A stretch of DNA of 64,000 nt from Paracoccus solventivorans (lineage in GTDB: Bacteria > Pseudomonadota > Alphaproteobacteria > Rhodobacterales > Rhodobacteraceae). Below are positions 1 to 12,378 of this stretch, piece by piece. The position numbers and the translations under genes were made by a program. The notes below the pieces were generated by a model that worked only from the letters and a program-made list of their open reading frames with translations, ran no database searches and was not told where the DNA came from. The stretch spans positions 124,001 through 188,000 of the forward strand of contig NZ_FRCK01000001.1 in the NCBI RefSeq assembly GCF_900142875.1, given 5' to 3'. The first letter of the stretch is position 1; every line of letters begins with the position of its first letter.

Positions 1-125
1 TTTACTTCACGCCCATTCTGCCAGACCAATATATGGTATGAGGCAGGCCCAGCACCTCGCGGTATTGTGGGCGCGACAACAGGTTGGGGATAAACCCCGA
101 TGTCCGATACAGAGGCGAGCGCAAC

Positions 126-629
126 ATGGGCCAGCTGGACCACTTCATCCACAGCGACGAGATCCACCCGATCGACATCGCCGAGATCGTCGCCGCCCGC
201 CGCGCCTGGGACTTCGACCGGCTGGCCGACGACCAGATCGCCATGGCGGTCGAGGGCCAGTGGCGCAACTATTCCCTGACCCTCGCCTGGTCGCCGCGCG
301 AAGAGATGCTGCGGCTGATCTGCAGCTTCGACCTCGACCCGCCGCAGGCGCGGATGCCGGCGCTTTACGAGGTGCTGAACCTGGCCAATGACGAGGTCTG
401 GGACGGCAGCTTCACCTATTGGACGCAGCAGCGGCTGATGGTGTGGCGCTACGGGCTGGTGCTGGCGGGCGAGGCGCTGGCCGGCACCGAGCAGATCGAC
501 CACATGATCCGCGGCGCCATCGAATCCTGCGAACGTTTCTACCCGGCCTTCCAGCTGGCCTGCTGGGGCCAGCCCTCGCCGCAAGAAGCGATCGAGATCG
601 CCATGGCCGAGGCCTACGGCCGCGCCTGA
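126..629 (+). CDS. YbjN-domain protein
   Basis: A 167-residue soluble protein that I assign to the YbjN / sensory-transduction-regulator family, which has a type III secretion chaperone-like alpha/beta fold. The features behind the call are the early FDRLADDQIAMAVEG block, the strand WRNYSLTLAWSP and a closing acidic helix. There is no signal peptide or membrane segment. The biochemical role of the family is not established; E. coli YbjN has been linked to stress and motility phenotypes. I prefer the ATG at 126 to the in-frame ATG at 84, because the extra 14 residues look like translated leader; neither has a strong ribosome binding site. The gene converges on proB, with two intergenic repeats between them. 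Confidence 0.72.
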   Translation: MGQLDHFIHSDEIHPIDIAEIVAARRAWDFDRLADDQIAMAVEGQWRNYSLTLAWSPREEMLRLICSFDLDPPQARMPALYEVLNLANDEVWDGSFTYWTQQRLMVWRYGLVLAGEALAGTEQIDHMIRGAIESCERFYPAFQLACWGQPSPQEAIEIAMAEAYGRA

Positions 630-640
630 GCCGCAGCAAG

Positions 641-688
641 CGGGGGCCAGCCCCATCGTCGTATACGACGATCCCCCGGGATATTTTC
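641..688 (-). repeat. Dispersed AAATATCC repeat, short form
   Basis: Read on the minus strand this is AAAATATCCCGGGGG, then an 18-bp perfect palindrome (655-672, ATCGTCG-TATA-CGACGAT), then a GGGGC/GCCCC hairpin. It has the same architecture as the copies at 731, 3039 and 11028, but its middle hairpin has a different sequence. Confidence 0.75.
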
Positions 689-730
689 ACGCCAAAGACA
701 GCGCCCCCGCGGCGCACCTCTTCTGTCCGC

Positions 731-783
731 AAATATCCTCGGGGGGAATCGCCGTCAGGCGATGGGGGGCAGACAGCCCCCCT
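731..783 (+). repeat. Dispersed AAATATCC repeat, short form
   Basis: The order is AAATATCCTCGGGGGG (731-746), a middle hairpin ATCGCC-GTCA-GGCGAT (748-763) and a terminal hairpin GGGGGGC-AGACA-GCCCCCC (764-782). It lies just beyond the proB stop and could also act in 3'-end formation for proB. Confidence 0.8.
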
Positions 784-791
784 GCGGCGGT

Positions 792-3097
<2,306 letters not shown>

Positions 3098-3132
3098 TTA
3101 CAATCCGCGGCCGCTTTACCCACATGGTCGGA

Positions 3133-4545
3133 ATGACCCAGCCCATCGCCTTCGACAATTCCTATGCCCGGCTCGGCCCCGGCTTCTATACGCGGACCGC
3201 GCCGACCCCGGTGCCGGGACCGGCGCTGATCGCGGTGAACGAGGGTCTGGCGCGGCGGCTGGGGATCGACCCCGACTGGCTGCGCGGCCCGCAGGGGCTG
3301 GCGATGGTGGCGGGCAACGCCGCCCCCCCGGGCGCCGAGCCCATCGCGCAGGCCTATGCCGGCCACCAGTTCGGCGGGCTGTCGCCGCAGCTGGGCGACG
3401 GGCGCGCGGTGCTGCTGGGCGAGGTGGTGGCCCCGGACGGGGCGCGCTTCGACCTGCAGCTGAAAGGCTCCGGCCCGACCCCGTTTTCGCGCCGCGGCGA
3501 CGGGCGGTCGTGGCTGGGTCCGGTGCTGCGCGAATATGCGGTCAGCGAGTTCATGGCCGCCGCCGGCGTCCCCACCACCCGCGCCCTGGCCGCCGCCCTG
3601 ACCGGCGAGACCGTGTGGCGCGAGGCACCCCTGCCCGGCGCGGTGCTGACCCGCGTGGCATCCAGCCACATCCGCGTCGGCACATTCGAGTTCTTCGCCA
3701 TTCGCGGCGACGTGGACCGGCTGCGGGCGCTGGCCGAGCATGTGATCGACCGCCACTACCCCGAGGCGCAATCCCCCATGCAGCTGCTGGAGCGCGTGGT
3801 CGCGGCGCAGGCCGAGACCATCGCGCAATGGATGGCGCTGGGGTTCATCCACGGGGTGATGAACACCGACAACATGGCGGTTTCAGGTGAAACCATCGAC
3901 TACGGCCCCTGCGCCTTCATGGATGGGTTCCACCCGGACCGCGTGTTTTCATCGATCGACCGGGCCGGGCGCTATGCCTGGTCGGAACAGCCGCATGTGG
4001 CGGTGTGGAATCTGGCGCAGCTCGCCTCCTGCCTGCTGCCGCTGATGGGCGACGCCGATGCGGCGGTGCCGCAGGCCACCCGCATCGTCCACGGCTTTCC
4101 CGCGCTTTACGACGCCGCCTGGCTGAGACGCTTCGGCGCCAAGCTGGGGCTGGCGCAGCCGACCGAGGCGGACCGGGCGCTGGTCGAACGGCTGCTGGCG
4201 CTGATGGCCGCGCAGCAGGCCGATTTCACCCGGGTGTTCCGTGGACTGGCCACCGGCGCCGCCCGCGACGAGTTCCGCGACCCCGCCCCCTTCGACGCCT
4301 GGGCGCAGGACTGGCAGGCGCGCAGCCCCGATCTCGGGCTTGCAGCCGGGGCCAGCCCCGTCCGTATCCCCCGCAACCACCGCATCCAGCAAGCCATCGA
4401 CGCCGGGTTTGAGGGCGATTTCGCGCCCTTCCACCGGCTGGTCGCGGCGGTGACCCAGCCCTTCGACGACCGCCCGGACTGGGCCGACCTGGCCGATCCG
4501 CCCGCGCCGGGACAGGAAGTCCGCGTCACCTATTGCGGCACCTGA
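3133..4545 (+). CDS. selO: SelO-family protein AMPylase
   Basis: A pseudokinase-fold protein (YdiU/SelO family) whose characterised members transfer AMP from ATP to protein hydroxyls and protect against oxidative stress. In about 470 residues I see [54 protein letters not shown] and [13 protein letters not shown], the typical nucleotide-binding and catalytic blocks. It is a bacterial cysteine/no-selenocysteine form ending in a conserved YCGT. An in-frame ATG three codons upstream (3124) is possible; [11 protein letters not shown] fits the usual family start. The next gene starts 17 bp after the stop, so the two probably share a transcript. Confidence 0.94.
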   Translation: MTQPIAFDNSYARLGPGFYTRTAPTPVPGPALIAVNEGLARRLGIDPDWLRGPQGLAMVAGNAAPPGAEPIAQAYAGHQFGGLSPQLGDGRAVLLGEVVAPDGARFDLQLKGSGPTPFSRRGDGRSWLGPVLREYAVSEFMAAAGVPTTRALAAALTGETVWREAPLPGAVLTRVASSHIRVGTFEFFAIRGDVDRLRALAEHVIDRHYPEAQSPMQLLERVVAAQAETIAQWMALGFIHGVMNTDNMAVSGETIDYGPCAFMDGFHPDRVFSSIDRAGRYAWSEQPHVAVWNLAQLASCLLPLMGDADAAVPQATRIVHGFPALYDAAWLRRFGAKLGLAQPTEADRALVERLLALMAAQQADFTRVFRGLATGAARDEFRDPAPFDAWAQDWQARSPDLGLAAGASPVRIPRNHRIQQAIDAGFEGDFAPFHRLVAAVTQPFDDRPDWADLADPPAPGQEVRVTYCGT

Positions 4546-4562
4546 CCGACCGGGAAAGACCC

Positions 4563-6681
<2,119 letters not shown>

Positions 6682-6689
6682 GCCCCGAC

Positions 6690-6716
6690 GGGGGTGACCG
6701 CACGTCGGTCGCCCCC
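6690..6716 (+). terminator. Hairpin terminator after eno
   Basis: GGGGGTGACCG (6690-6700), a 5-nt loop, then CGGTCGCCCCC (6706-6716): 11 pairs including one G-U, starting 8 bp past the eno stop. It is followed by TCCTCC rather than a clean T-run, so efficiency is uncertain. Confidence 0.6.
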
Positions 6717-6797
6717 TCCTCCGGCCGCACCGATTCGCCGCCGCGTCCCTCCAACTCCACCTTCCGCCCTCGGCGGCCCCGCTCCTTCTTCCTTGCA

Positions 6798-6936
6798 GAA
6801 ATATCCCGGGGCTTCCGAGCGCCCGGAATAGGAGGCGGATCAGAAAACAGCCCACGAGGCTATTTTCCCACCGGATGGTCCCATGGACCGTTTTCAGCGA
6901 GGAAGGCTGCGGCAGCGACCCGGGGCACCGCCCCCG
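6798..6936 (+). repeat. Long-form dispersed repeat, tandem copy 1
   Basis: Starts AAATATCCCGGGG-CTTCCGAG and ends CGGGGCACCGCCCCCG. Relative to the plain long form (25121 and 13734) it carries an internal insert of about 55 bp with an imperfect hairpin of the GAAAACAGCC type. It keeps the GGTCC-CAT-GGACC stem and the TTTTCAGCGAGGAAGG block. It is the best preserved of three tandem copies. Confidence 0.75.
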
Positions 6937-6975
6937 TCCGGCCGTGGCGCTGGGTCCGCGACTCTGCCCTCTTGC

Positions 6976-7101
6976 TAGATATCCCGGGCTTTCCGAGTGC
7001 ACGCAATGGAAGGCGGATCAGAAAACAGCCCCACGGCTGTTTTCTCGCCGGATGGTCCGGTGAACTGTTTCAGCGAGAAAGGCCGGGGCAACGCCCCGCT
7101 C
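6976..7101 (+). repeat. Long-form dispersed repeat, tandem copy 2
   Basis: A diverged copy of the unit at 6798. It opens GATATCCCGGGC and keeps the GGCGGATCAGAAAACAGCC block, here as a perfect 10-bp hairpin (7021-7030 with 7035-7044). It also keeps TTTCAGCGAGAAAGG, but the GGTCC stem is broken (GGTCCGGTGAACTG). Confidence 0.7.
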
Positions 7102-7133
7102 GGGCCGCGGCGCCGGAGCCGCCGCTCTTGGCA

Positions 7134-7245
7134 GATATCCCGCTGGCTTCCGACGCCGGATTAGGCGGCCACCAGAAATCGCCCCGAAACCTGCGTTCCC
7201 GCCAGATGACTCGGTGCACCGTGTCCAGCGCAGAAGCCCCCCCTT
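7134..7245 (+). repeat. Long-form dispersed repeat, tandem copy 3
   Basis: The most degraded copy. GATATCCCGCTGGCTTCCGA is still recognisable, followed by spaced matches to the insert and to the CAGCG-AGAAG block; the hairpins are mostly lost. It ends about 90 bp before the DUF983 start codon. Confidence 0.5.
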
Positions 7246-7336
7246 CCCGCCTTCTGCGGCGAAATGTTGCAGATGGCGGTGGCGTCCGGCGCGGGCAGTG
7301 CCTATCTTTCCTTCCGAACAATGCCGAAGGAATGAC

Positions 7337-7747
7337 ATGACTGCACTCAGCGATCCGGTGCTTCCCGACCGGCCTCTCGGGGAAGCGATGCGGCGCGGCG
7401 CCTCGGGGCGTTGCCCGTCCTGCGGGGACGCGCGGATGTTTTCGGGCTATCTGCGGGTCAAGGACCATTGCAGCGGCTGCGGCGAGGCGCTGCACCACCA
7501 CCGCGCCGATGACGGGCCGGCGTATCTGACCATCCTCATCGTCTCGCATATCGCCACCGCGCTGCTGCTGGCGATCTACATGATCTACCGCCCCTCGACC
7601 GAGCTGCTGGTGGCGACCTTCCTGGGGGGCGCGCTGGTCGCCTCGCTGATCCTGCTGCCGATCATCAAGGGCGGGTTCGTGGGGATGCAATGGGCCAAGC
7701 GGATGCACGGCTTCGGCGGCCAGCCCGACCGGGCCCCCGAACCATGA
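7337..7747 (+). CDS. DUF983 zinc-ribbon membrane protein
   Basis: A 136-residue inner-membrane protein of the DUF983 family, function unknown. Two CxxC pairs (C26/C29 in GRCPSCG and C45/C48 in HCSGCGE) form a probable cytosolic zinc ribbon. Two transmembrane helices follow: AYLTILIVSHIATALLLAIY and LLVATFLGGALVASLILLP. The ATG at 7337 is preceded by GAAGGAATGAC. The stop overlaps the next start by ATGA, so the Nudix gene is translationally coupled. This gene pair is seen in other Rhodobacterales. No function can be assigned beyond metal binding at the membrane. Confidence 0.85.
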   Translation: MTALSDPVLPDRPLGEAMRRGASGRCPSCGDARMFSGYLRVKDHCSGCGEALHHHRADDGPAYLTILIVSHIATALLLAIYMIYRPSTELLVATFLGGALVASLILLPIIKGGFVGMQWAKRMHGFGGQPDRAPEP

Positions 7748-8451
7748 CCGAGGCGCCGCTGCCCCGAAGCCCCGGCGACGCCGGGCTGGCACCCGCTGCC
7801 CCGACCCCCGCCACGAAACCCGCCCCCGACCGCATCCGCGACGCCGCCACGGTGATCCTGGTCGACCGCGACCGCGCGGACGGGCCGTCGGTGCTGATGG
7901 GGATGCGCGGCGCGGGGGCGGCGTTCATGCCCTCGAAATACGTGTTTCCCGGCGGCGCGGTCGATCCCGGCGACGGCGAGGGCTGCCGCGACGCGCTGTC
8001 GGACGCCTGCCGCGCCCGGCTGGCGGCGCATCCGGTGACAGCGGCCGCCATCGACCCCGATGCGCTGGCCGGCGCCGCCATGCGCGAGATGGCCGAGGAA
8101 ACCGGCCTGCAGCTGGCCCCCACCGCCGACGATCCGCTGCTGTTCGTGTTCCGCGCGATCACGCCCCCCGGGCGGCCGCGCCGCTTCGACGCGCGGTTCT
8201 TCCTGATCGACGCACGCAACATCGTCGGCGACCGCGAGGATTTCTCGGCCGCCTGCGACGAGCTGAGCCACCTGCACTGGGTGCCGCTGGCCGAGGCCCG
8301 CGCGCTGGACCTGCCCTTCATCACCGAGGTGGTGCTGGCCGAGATCGCGCAGCTGGTGGCCGAGGCCGGGCCCGGGCCGCTGTCGGTGCCGCTCAGCGTG
8401 CCGTTCTTCGACAACCGCAACGCCGAGACGCGGTTCCTTCAGCTGTCCTGA
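7744..8451 (+). CDS. Nudix hydrolase, NUDT19-like
   Basis: A 235-residue member of the Nudix superfamily. The Nudix box is split: the GG of FPGGAVDPGD (residues 70-71) is separated by about 40 residues from AAMREMAEETGL (residues 111-122). That insertion is typical of NUDT19/RP2p-like members, whose characterised relatives cleave CoA or acyl-CoA diphosphates; the substrate here is inference. The N-terminal 30 residues are Ala/Pro-rich and low complexity. It starts inside the DUF983 stop (ATGA). Its last 13 bp overlap the convergent ccmH gene. Confidence 0.85.
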   Translation: MTEAPLPRSPGDAGLAPAAPTPATKPAPDRIRDAATVILVDRDRADGPSVLMGMRGAGAAFMPSKYVFPGGAVDPGDGEGCRDALSDACRARLAAHPVTAAAIDPDALAGAAMREMAEETGLQLAPTADDPLLFVFRAITPPGRPRRFDARFFLIDARNIVGDREDFSAACDELSHLHWVPLAEARALDLPFITEVVLAEIAQLVAEAGPGPLSVPLSVPFFDNRNAETRFLQLS

Positions 8452-8924
8452 TCGCGCATCAGCGCGTCGAGCCGGGCGCGTTCCTCGGGCGTCAGCGCCT
8501 GCGGGGCGGGCGCGGTCTCGGGGCGGCGGCCGCGCAGGAACAGGATCCCCGCCAGCAGCGCCACCAGCGCCATCAGCGGCCCCGCCCAGTAGAGGATCAG
8601 GTTCGCGCCCTCGGGCCGCGGCTCGAACAGCACGTATTCGCCATAGCGCTCGGTCACTGCCTGGATGACCTCGGCGTCGCTGTCGCCCTCGACCAGCCGC
8701 TCGCGCACGTAAAGCCGCAGGTCGCGGCTGATCGGCGCATTCGATTCGTCGATGTTCTCGCCCTGGCAGACCGGGCAGCGCAGCACCTGCCCGATCTGGC
8801 GGGCGCGGTGTTCCAGCCCCGGGTCGGCCAGCACCTCGTCGGGCTGCACCGCCCAGGCGCCCTGCGCGATCCCCAGCGCCAGCACCGCCAGCGCCAGCCG
8901 CGCGCCCCTCAGCCGCGCGCTCAT
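8439..8924 (-). CDS. ccmH: Cytochrome c maturation protein CcmH
   Basis: A periplasmic, membrane-anchored thiol protein that handles apocytochrome c before heme attachment. Of its 161 residues, the first 25 are a signal peptide ending AQGAWA. The redox motif is LRCPVCQGENI with Cys50 and Cys53. A C-terminal transmembrane helix (LILYWAGPLMALVALLAGIL) and a short cytosolic tail follow. The start overlaps the ccmF stop (ATGA at 8921-8924), so the two form an operon like ccl1-ccl2 of Rhodobacter capsulatus. The short CcmH lacks the TPR (CycH/CcmI) domain. Confidence 0.95.
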   Translation of the reverse strand: MSARLRGARLALAVLALGIAQGAWAVQPDEVLADPGLEHRARQIGQVLRCPVCQGENIDESNAPISRDLRLYVRERLVEGDSDAEVIQAVTERYGEYVLFEPRPEGANLILYWAGPLMALVALLAGILFLRGRRPETAPAPQALTPEERARLDALMRDQDS

Positions 8925-10882
8925 TCCGCGGCCACCGCGCGCACGGGTGCGGCCCGGCGGGCCGGCACCGCCACCCGCCAGCGCCGGTCGGTCAGGCTGA
9001 TCAGCCCGCCCAGCGCCATCAGCCCGCAGCCCAGCCACAGCCAGAAGGCAAAGGGCTTGATATAGCTGCGCACCGCCCAGCCGCCGCCCTGCTGCGCGTC
9101 GCCGATCACCAGATAGATGTCGCCGAACACCGAGGTGCGGATCGAGGCCTCGGTCGTCGGCATCGACTGCACCGGATAGACCCGCTTTTCGGGATAGAGC
9201 ATCGCCACCTGCCGCCCGCCCCGCTCGACCCGCATGGTGGCGGTGGTCGAGATGTAGTTCGGCCCGGGCATCTCGGAGACGTCGACCAGGGTGATGTGAT
9301 AGCCGGCGACCTCGAAGCTTTCGCCCTCGCGCGCGACGCGGATATCCTCGACCGACCAGGCCATCAGCAGGCTGATGCCGATGAAGGTCACCCCCAGCCC
9401 GGCATGGGCCACCACCCGGCCCCAGTCGGCGCGCGGCAGCCGCGCCAGCCGCCCGGCCTGTCCGCCGGCGCGCTGCCAGATGTCGACCGCGGCGCCCGCG
9501 ATCAGCCAAGACCCCAGCGCCGCGCCGACCACCGCCAGCCCGCTGTTGCCGGTTGAGACCGCATAGGTCAGCGCCGCCACCGCCACCGCCAAGACCACTG
9601 CCGGAACCAGTGTGCGCACGGCGCGGCCCAGCTTGCCGCGTTTCCACGGCAGGATGGCGCCGATCGGCAGCACGATGGCCAGCACCACCATGAAGGGGGT
9701 GAAGGCCTGGTTGAAGAACGGCGCCCCCACCGACAGCTTGCGGGCCCAGAACATCTCGGCCACCAGCGGCCAGATCGTGCCGATGAACACCACCAGCGAG
9801 GCCACGGCCAGCAGCATGTTGTTCAGCAGCAGCGCCCCCTCGCGCGAGACGGGCGAGAACACGCCCTTGGCGGTCATCGCCCCGGCGCGGGCGGCAAACA
9901 GCGTCAGCGCACCGCCCACGAACAGCGCCAGGATCGCCAGGATGAACACCCCGCGCGCCGGGTCGCTGGCAAAGCTGTGGACCGAGGTAATCACCCCCGA
10001 ACGCACGATGAAGGTGCCGATCAGCGAAAACCCGAATGCGACGATGGCCAGCAGGATGGTCCAGCTTTTCAGGGTCTCGCGCTTTTCCACGACGATGGCG
10101 GAATGCAGCAGCGCCGCGGCGAACAGCCAGGGCATGAAGCTGGCGTTTTCCACCGGATCCCAGAACCAGAACCCGCCCCAGCCCAGCTCGTAATAGGCCC
10201 ACCACGACCCCAGCGCGATGCCGATGGTCAGGAACACCCAGGCGGCCAGCGTCCACGGCCGCACCCAGCGCGCCCAGGCGGCGTCCACCCGCCCCTCGAT
10301 CAGTGCGGCCACCGCAAAGCTGAAGGACATCGAAAGCCCGACATAGCCGAGGTAGAGGAACGGCGGATGGAAGGCGAGCCCGGGGTCCTGCAGCAGCGGG
10401 TTCAGGTCGCGCCCGTCAAAGGCCGGCAGCGGCATCCGCACGAAGGGGTTCGAGGTGAAGATGATGAACGCCAGGAACGCCGCCCCGATCGCGCCCTGCA
10501 CCGACAGCACCCTTGCCCGCAGCCCGGGCGGCAGATGTTCGCCGAACACCGCCGCGGCGGCCCCGAACAGCGCCAGGATCAGCACCCACAGCAGCATCGA
10601 GCCTTCGTGGTTCCCCCAGACGCCGGTGATCTTGTAAAGCATCGGCTTGGCCGAGTGGCTGTTTTCATAGACCAGCGCCACGCTGAAATCCGAGGTGACG
10701 AAGGACCAGGTCAGCGCCGCAAAGGCGATGGCCAGCAGCCCGAACTGCGCGACCGCGGCGGGGCGGGCGCTGTCCATCCAGGCGGCATGGCCGCGCGCGG
10801 CCCCCAGCATCGGCACGACAGTCTGGAACAGCGCGATTCCCAGCGCGAGGATCAGCGCGAAATGCCCGGTTTCGGCAATCAT
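8921..10882 (-). CDS. ccmF: Cytochrome c heme lyase subunit CcmF
   Basis: A large polytopic membrane protein that attaches heme to apocytochrome c together with CcmH and CcmE. It has 653 residues, the usual size. The diagnostic heme-handling WWD segment is GGFWFWDPVENASFMPW; many hydrophobic helices lie on both sides, followed by a long periplasmic domain and a final helix near the C-terminus. MIAETGHFALILALG matches the family N-terminus, so the ATG at 10882 is retained. No Shine-Dalgarno sequence precedes it: a hairpin with a T-run lies 7 nt upstream on the mRNA sense. It is separated from ccmE by the GTA lysis genes. Confidence 0.97.
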   Translation of the reverse strand: MIAETGHFALILALGIALFQTVVPMLGAARGHAAWMDSARPAAVAQFGLLAIAFAALTWSFVTSDFSVALVYENSHSAKPMLYKITGVWGNHEGSMLLWVLILALFGAAAAVFGEHLPPGLRARVLSVQGAIGAAFLAFIIFTSNPFVRMPLPAFDGRDLNPLLQDPGLAFHPPFLYLGYVGLSMSFSFAVAALIEGRVDAAWARWVRPWTLAAWVFLTIGIALGSWWAYYELGWGGFWFWDPVENASFMPWLFAAALLHSAIVVEKRETLKSWTILLAIVAFGFSLIGTFIVRSGVITSVHSFASDPARGVFILAILALFVGGALTLFAARAGAMTAKGVFSPVSREGALLLNNMLLAVASLVVFIGTIWPLVAEMFWARKLSVGAPFFNQAFTPFMVVLAIVLPIGAILPWKRGKLGRAVRTLVPAVVLAVAVAALTYAVSTGNSGLAVVGAALGSWLIAGAAVDIWQRAGGQAGRLARLPRADWGRVVAHAGLGVTFIGISLLMAWSVEDIRVAREGESFEVAGYHITLVDVSEMPGPNYISTTATMRVERGGRQVAMLYPEKRVYPVQSMPTTEASIRTSVFGDIYLVIGDAQQGGGWAVRSYIKPFAFWLWLGCGLMALGGLISLTDRRWRVAVPARRAAPVRAVAAE

Positions 10883-10889
10883 ACGGAAA

Positions 10890-10915
10890 AACCCCCAACG
10901 TAGGAACCGGGGGTT
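10890..10915 (-). terminator. Hairpin with T-run abutting the ccmF start
   Basis: On the minus strand AACCCCC (10915-10909), a 12-nt loop and GGGGGTT (10896-10890) are followed immediately by TTTCC and then the ccmF ATG. This has the form of an intrinsic terminator for the holin transcript, and it also occupies the place where the ccmF ribosome binding site should be. Confidence 0.6.
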
Positions 10916-11027
10916 ACAGTAAGCCCTGCGCGGCCGCGCGACCAGCCCCGCCTGCGGGGCCGAGTGTCACAGCCCCGTCAACGCCGCCGCTCACCCGAAG
11001 TGTCCCGGCGGACTTCGGGCGGTTGGC

Positions 11028-11079
11028 AAATATCCTCGGGGGGAGTTGCCGAAGGCAACAGGGGGGCGGACAGCCCCCC
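11028..11079 (+). repeat. Dispersed AAATATCC repeat, short form
   Basis: AAATATCCTCGGGGGG (11028-11043), middle hairpin GTTGCC-GAA-GGCAAC (11045-11059), terminal hairpin GGGGGGC-GGACA-GCCCCCC (11061-11079). It is close to the copy at 731 outside the middle hairpin, where the stem sequence differs but pairing is kept. It sits in the holin-ccmF gap beside another 8-bp inverted repeat (10994-11019). Confidence 0.8.
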
Positions 11080-11113
11080 TGCCACGGTTCTGCCGGGACG
11101 GCTCGGCGCCCCG

Positions 11114-11677
11114 TCAACGCTGCGTCGTGGCGGCGATACCCCCTGCCCAGTCCCGCAAGGCCGCATTGTCGGCAAAACCGTCACCCTCCGGCGGGACAGC
11201 CCGAGGCTCTGTCGGCGCATCCTCGCCCCCGGTCAGCCCCGCCCCGGTCGGCTCGTCCACGGCCGCCCCGGCCCCCGCCGGTGCCTCCGGGTTCCCGCGC
11301 AGGCGGTTGCGCCAGTAATGCCCCTCGCGCCCGACGAAATGCAGCCCCAGCATTGCGCCCGACAGCCACCACAGCGGCTCGGGCATCCCGGCCATCGCCT
11401 CGACCCGCGCGGCAAAGCCCTCGGGGTCCAGCATCGCGTAGCCCCCGACCGCCACCGCGCCCAGCATCAGCAGCGGCCGCGGCAGGCGGTTGAGCGCATT
11501 CACCAGCCCGTCGAAACCGCCGCGGGCGAACTCGGCCTCGATGCGGGCCAGACCCTCGGCCGCGTCGCGGCTGGGTGCCACTTTTCGCGCGGCCAGCGCC
11601 TGCGCCACCCGGGCGGCAGCCCCGGCGGCGGTGGAAATCTGCTGGCTGCGGCTGGTCAGTCGGTCGATCAGGCCCAT
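11114..11677 (-). CDS. GTA-type holin (3TM family)
   Basis: A 187-residue protein of the 3TM holin family tied to gene-transfer-agent release in Rhodobacterales (R. capsulatus counterpart rcc00556). The N-terminal half is amphipathic. Hydrophobic segments are PRPLLMLGAVAVGGYAML and EPLWWLSGAMLGLHFVGR; the third is weak. The C-terminal 60 residues are Ala/Gly/Pro-rich and acidic. Expected role: opening the inner membrane so the endolysin reaches peptidoglycan. Its ribosome site GAAAGGACC lies inside the endolysin gene, and the genes overlap by 10 bp. A terminator-like hairpin (10890) ends the unit. Confidence 0.85.
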   Translation of the reverse strand: MGLIDRLTSRSQQISTAAGAAARVAQALAARKVAPSRDAAEGLARIEAEFARGGFDGLVNALNRLPRPLLMLGAVAVGGYAMLDPEGFAARVEAMAGMPEPLWWLSGAMLGLHFVGREGHYWRNRLRGNPEAPAGAGAAVDEPTGAGLTGGEDAPTEPRAVPPEGDGFADNAALRDWAGGIAATTQR

Positions 11678-12279
11678 GTCGCGGTCCTTTCGCGGTGCTG
11701 CGCGTCGGTCAGGTGATAGCGGGCCGAGATGAACTCCTCGGCGCGGGTGATCCAGCCGCCCTTGCCGCCGTCCTTGCGGCGGGCGTATTTGCGGCTGGCG
11801 GGGCGGGCATCGGCAAGGGCGTAGTAATAATTGCGCCGGGCGATGCCGTAGGCGTCGGCGATATGGGCGGGCGCGGCCGCGGCGGCAGCGCGGGCGGCGG
11901 CCTCGGTCCGGGGCCCGACGATGCCGTCGTCGGCACAGGCGAACCCCATGCGCGCGACCAGCCGCTGCAGGATCTTCACCGCATTGGCGCCGGCGTTCAC
12001 CTGCATGTCGAAGACGCTGGCCTGCAGCGCCTGCGGCAGCCGGTCCAGCCCGGGCTTGCGGAAATAATGCTCGATATAGATCTGCGCGGCGCGGGCGCGG
12101 TCCAGCTTGCGCAGATCCGCTGCTTCCACGCGCCCGTTGCCGTCCAGGTCCAGCCCCAGGCTGTGCATGGTCCCGATGGTGACCCCGAAATTGGTGGCGC
12201 CGCCGGGGTCGTCGGGGTCGTTCACATACCCCCCCTCGCGCGCCACGATCGCGGCCGCGAGCTGTTCGACTGTCTGCAT
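11668..12279 (-). CDS. GTA-type endolysin, GH108 muramidase
   Basis: A 203-residue glycoside hydrolase family 108 (N-acetylmuramidase) protein. The catalytic block is REGGYVNDPDDPGGATNFG, with Glu15 as the expected acid; the C-terminal peptidoglycan-binding half contains DDGIVGPRTEAA. There is no signal peptide, as expected for a holin-dependent lysin. In R. capsulatus the equivalent pair (rcc00555 endolysin, rcc00556 holin) releases gene transfer agent particles, and its expression needs CtrA. A perfect CtrA-type site lies 44 bp upstream of the start. A prophage remnant is the alternative, but no other phage gene is nearby. Confidence 0.88.
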   Translation of the reverse strand: MQTVEQLAAAIVAREGGYVNDPDDPGGATNFGVTIGTMHSLGLDLDGNGRVEAADLRKLDRARAAQIYIEHYFRKPGLDRLPQALQASVFDMQVNAGANAVKILQRLVARMGFACADDGIVGPRTEAAARAAAAAAPAHIADAYGIARRNYYYALADARPASRKYARRKDGGKGGWITRAEEFISARYHLTDAQHRERTATWA

Positions 12280-12323
12280 CCCTGCCCCCTTTCGTCCAAG
12301 GGCGGCAGGGTTGCCCGATCCGG

Positions 12324-12339
12324 TTAAGGCTTTCTTAAC
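12324..12339 (-). promoter_or_regulatory. CtrA-type binding site, GTA lysis genes
   Basis: TTAA (12324-12327), seven bases, TTAA (12335-12338) followed by C: the full TTAA-N7-TTAAC consensus of the cell-cycle/GTA regulator CtrA, and nearly symmetric (GTTAAG-N5-CTTAAC). It lies between the ccmE stop and the endolysin start, so it belongs to the endolysin promoter. Confidence 0.8.
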
Positions 12340-12378
12340 GATGCGAGCGTTGCAGGGGTGGCAGCTGGCGGCGCGGCG

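Noticed and set aside
2..268. Open minus-strand frame at the left edge ending in an apparently protein-like tail
   Set aside because: Most of it is antisense to the ybjN-like gene, and its composition follows third-position G+C bias; only the last 25 codons look natural, too little to call.
11114..12279. Endolysin and holin as a prophage remnant
   Set aside because: No other phage gene is near; the holin belongs to the GTA-associated 3TM family and a CtrA site precedes the pair.
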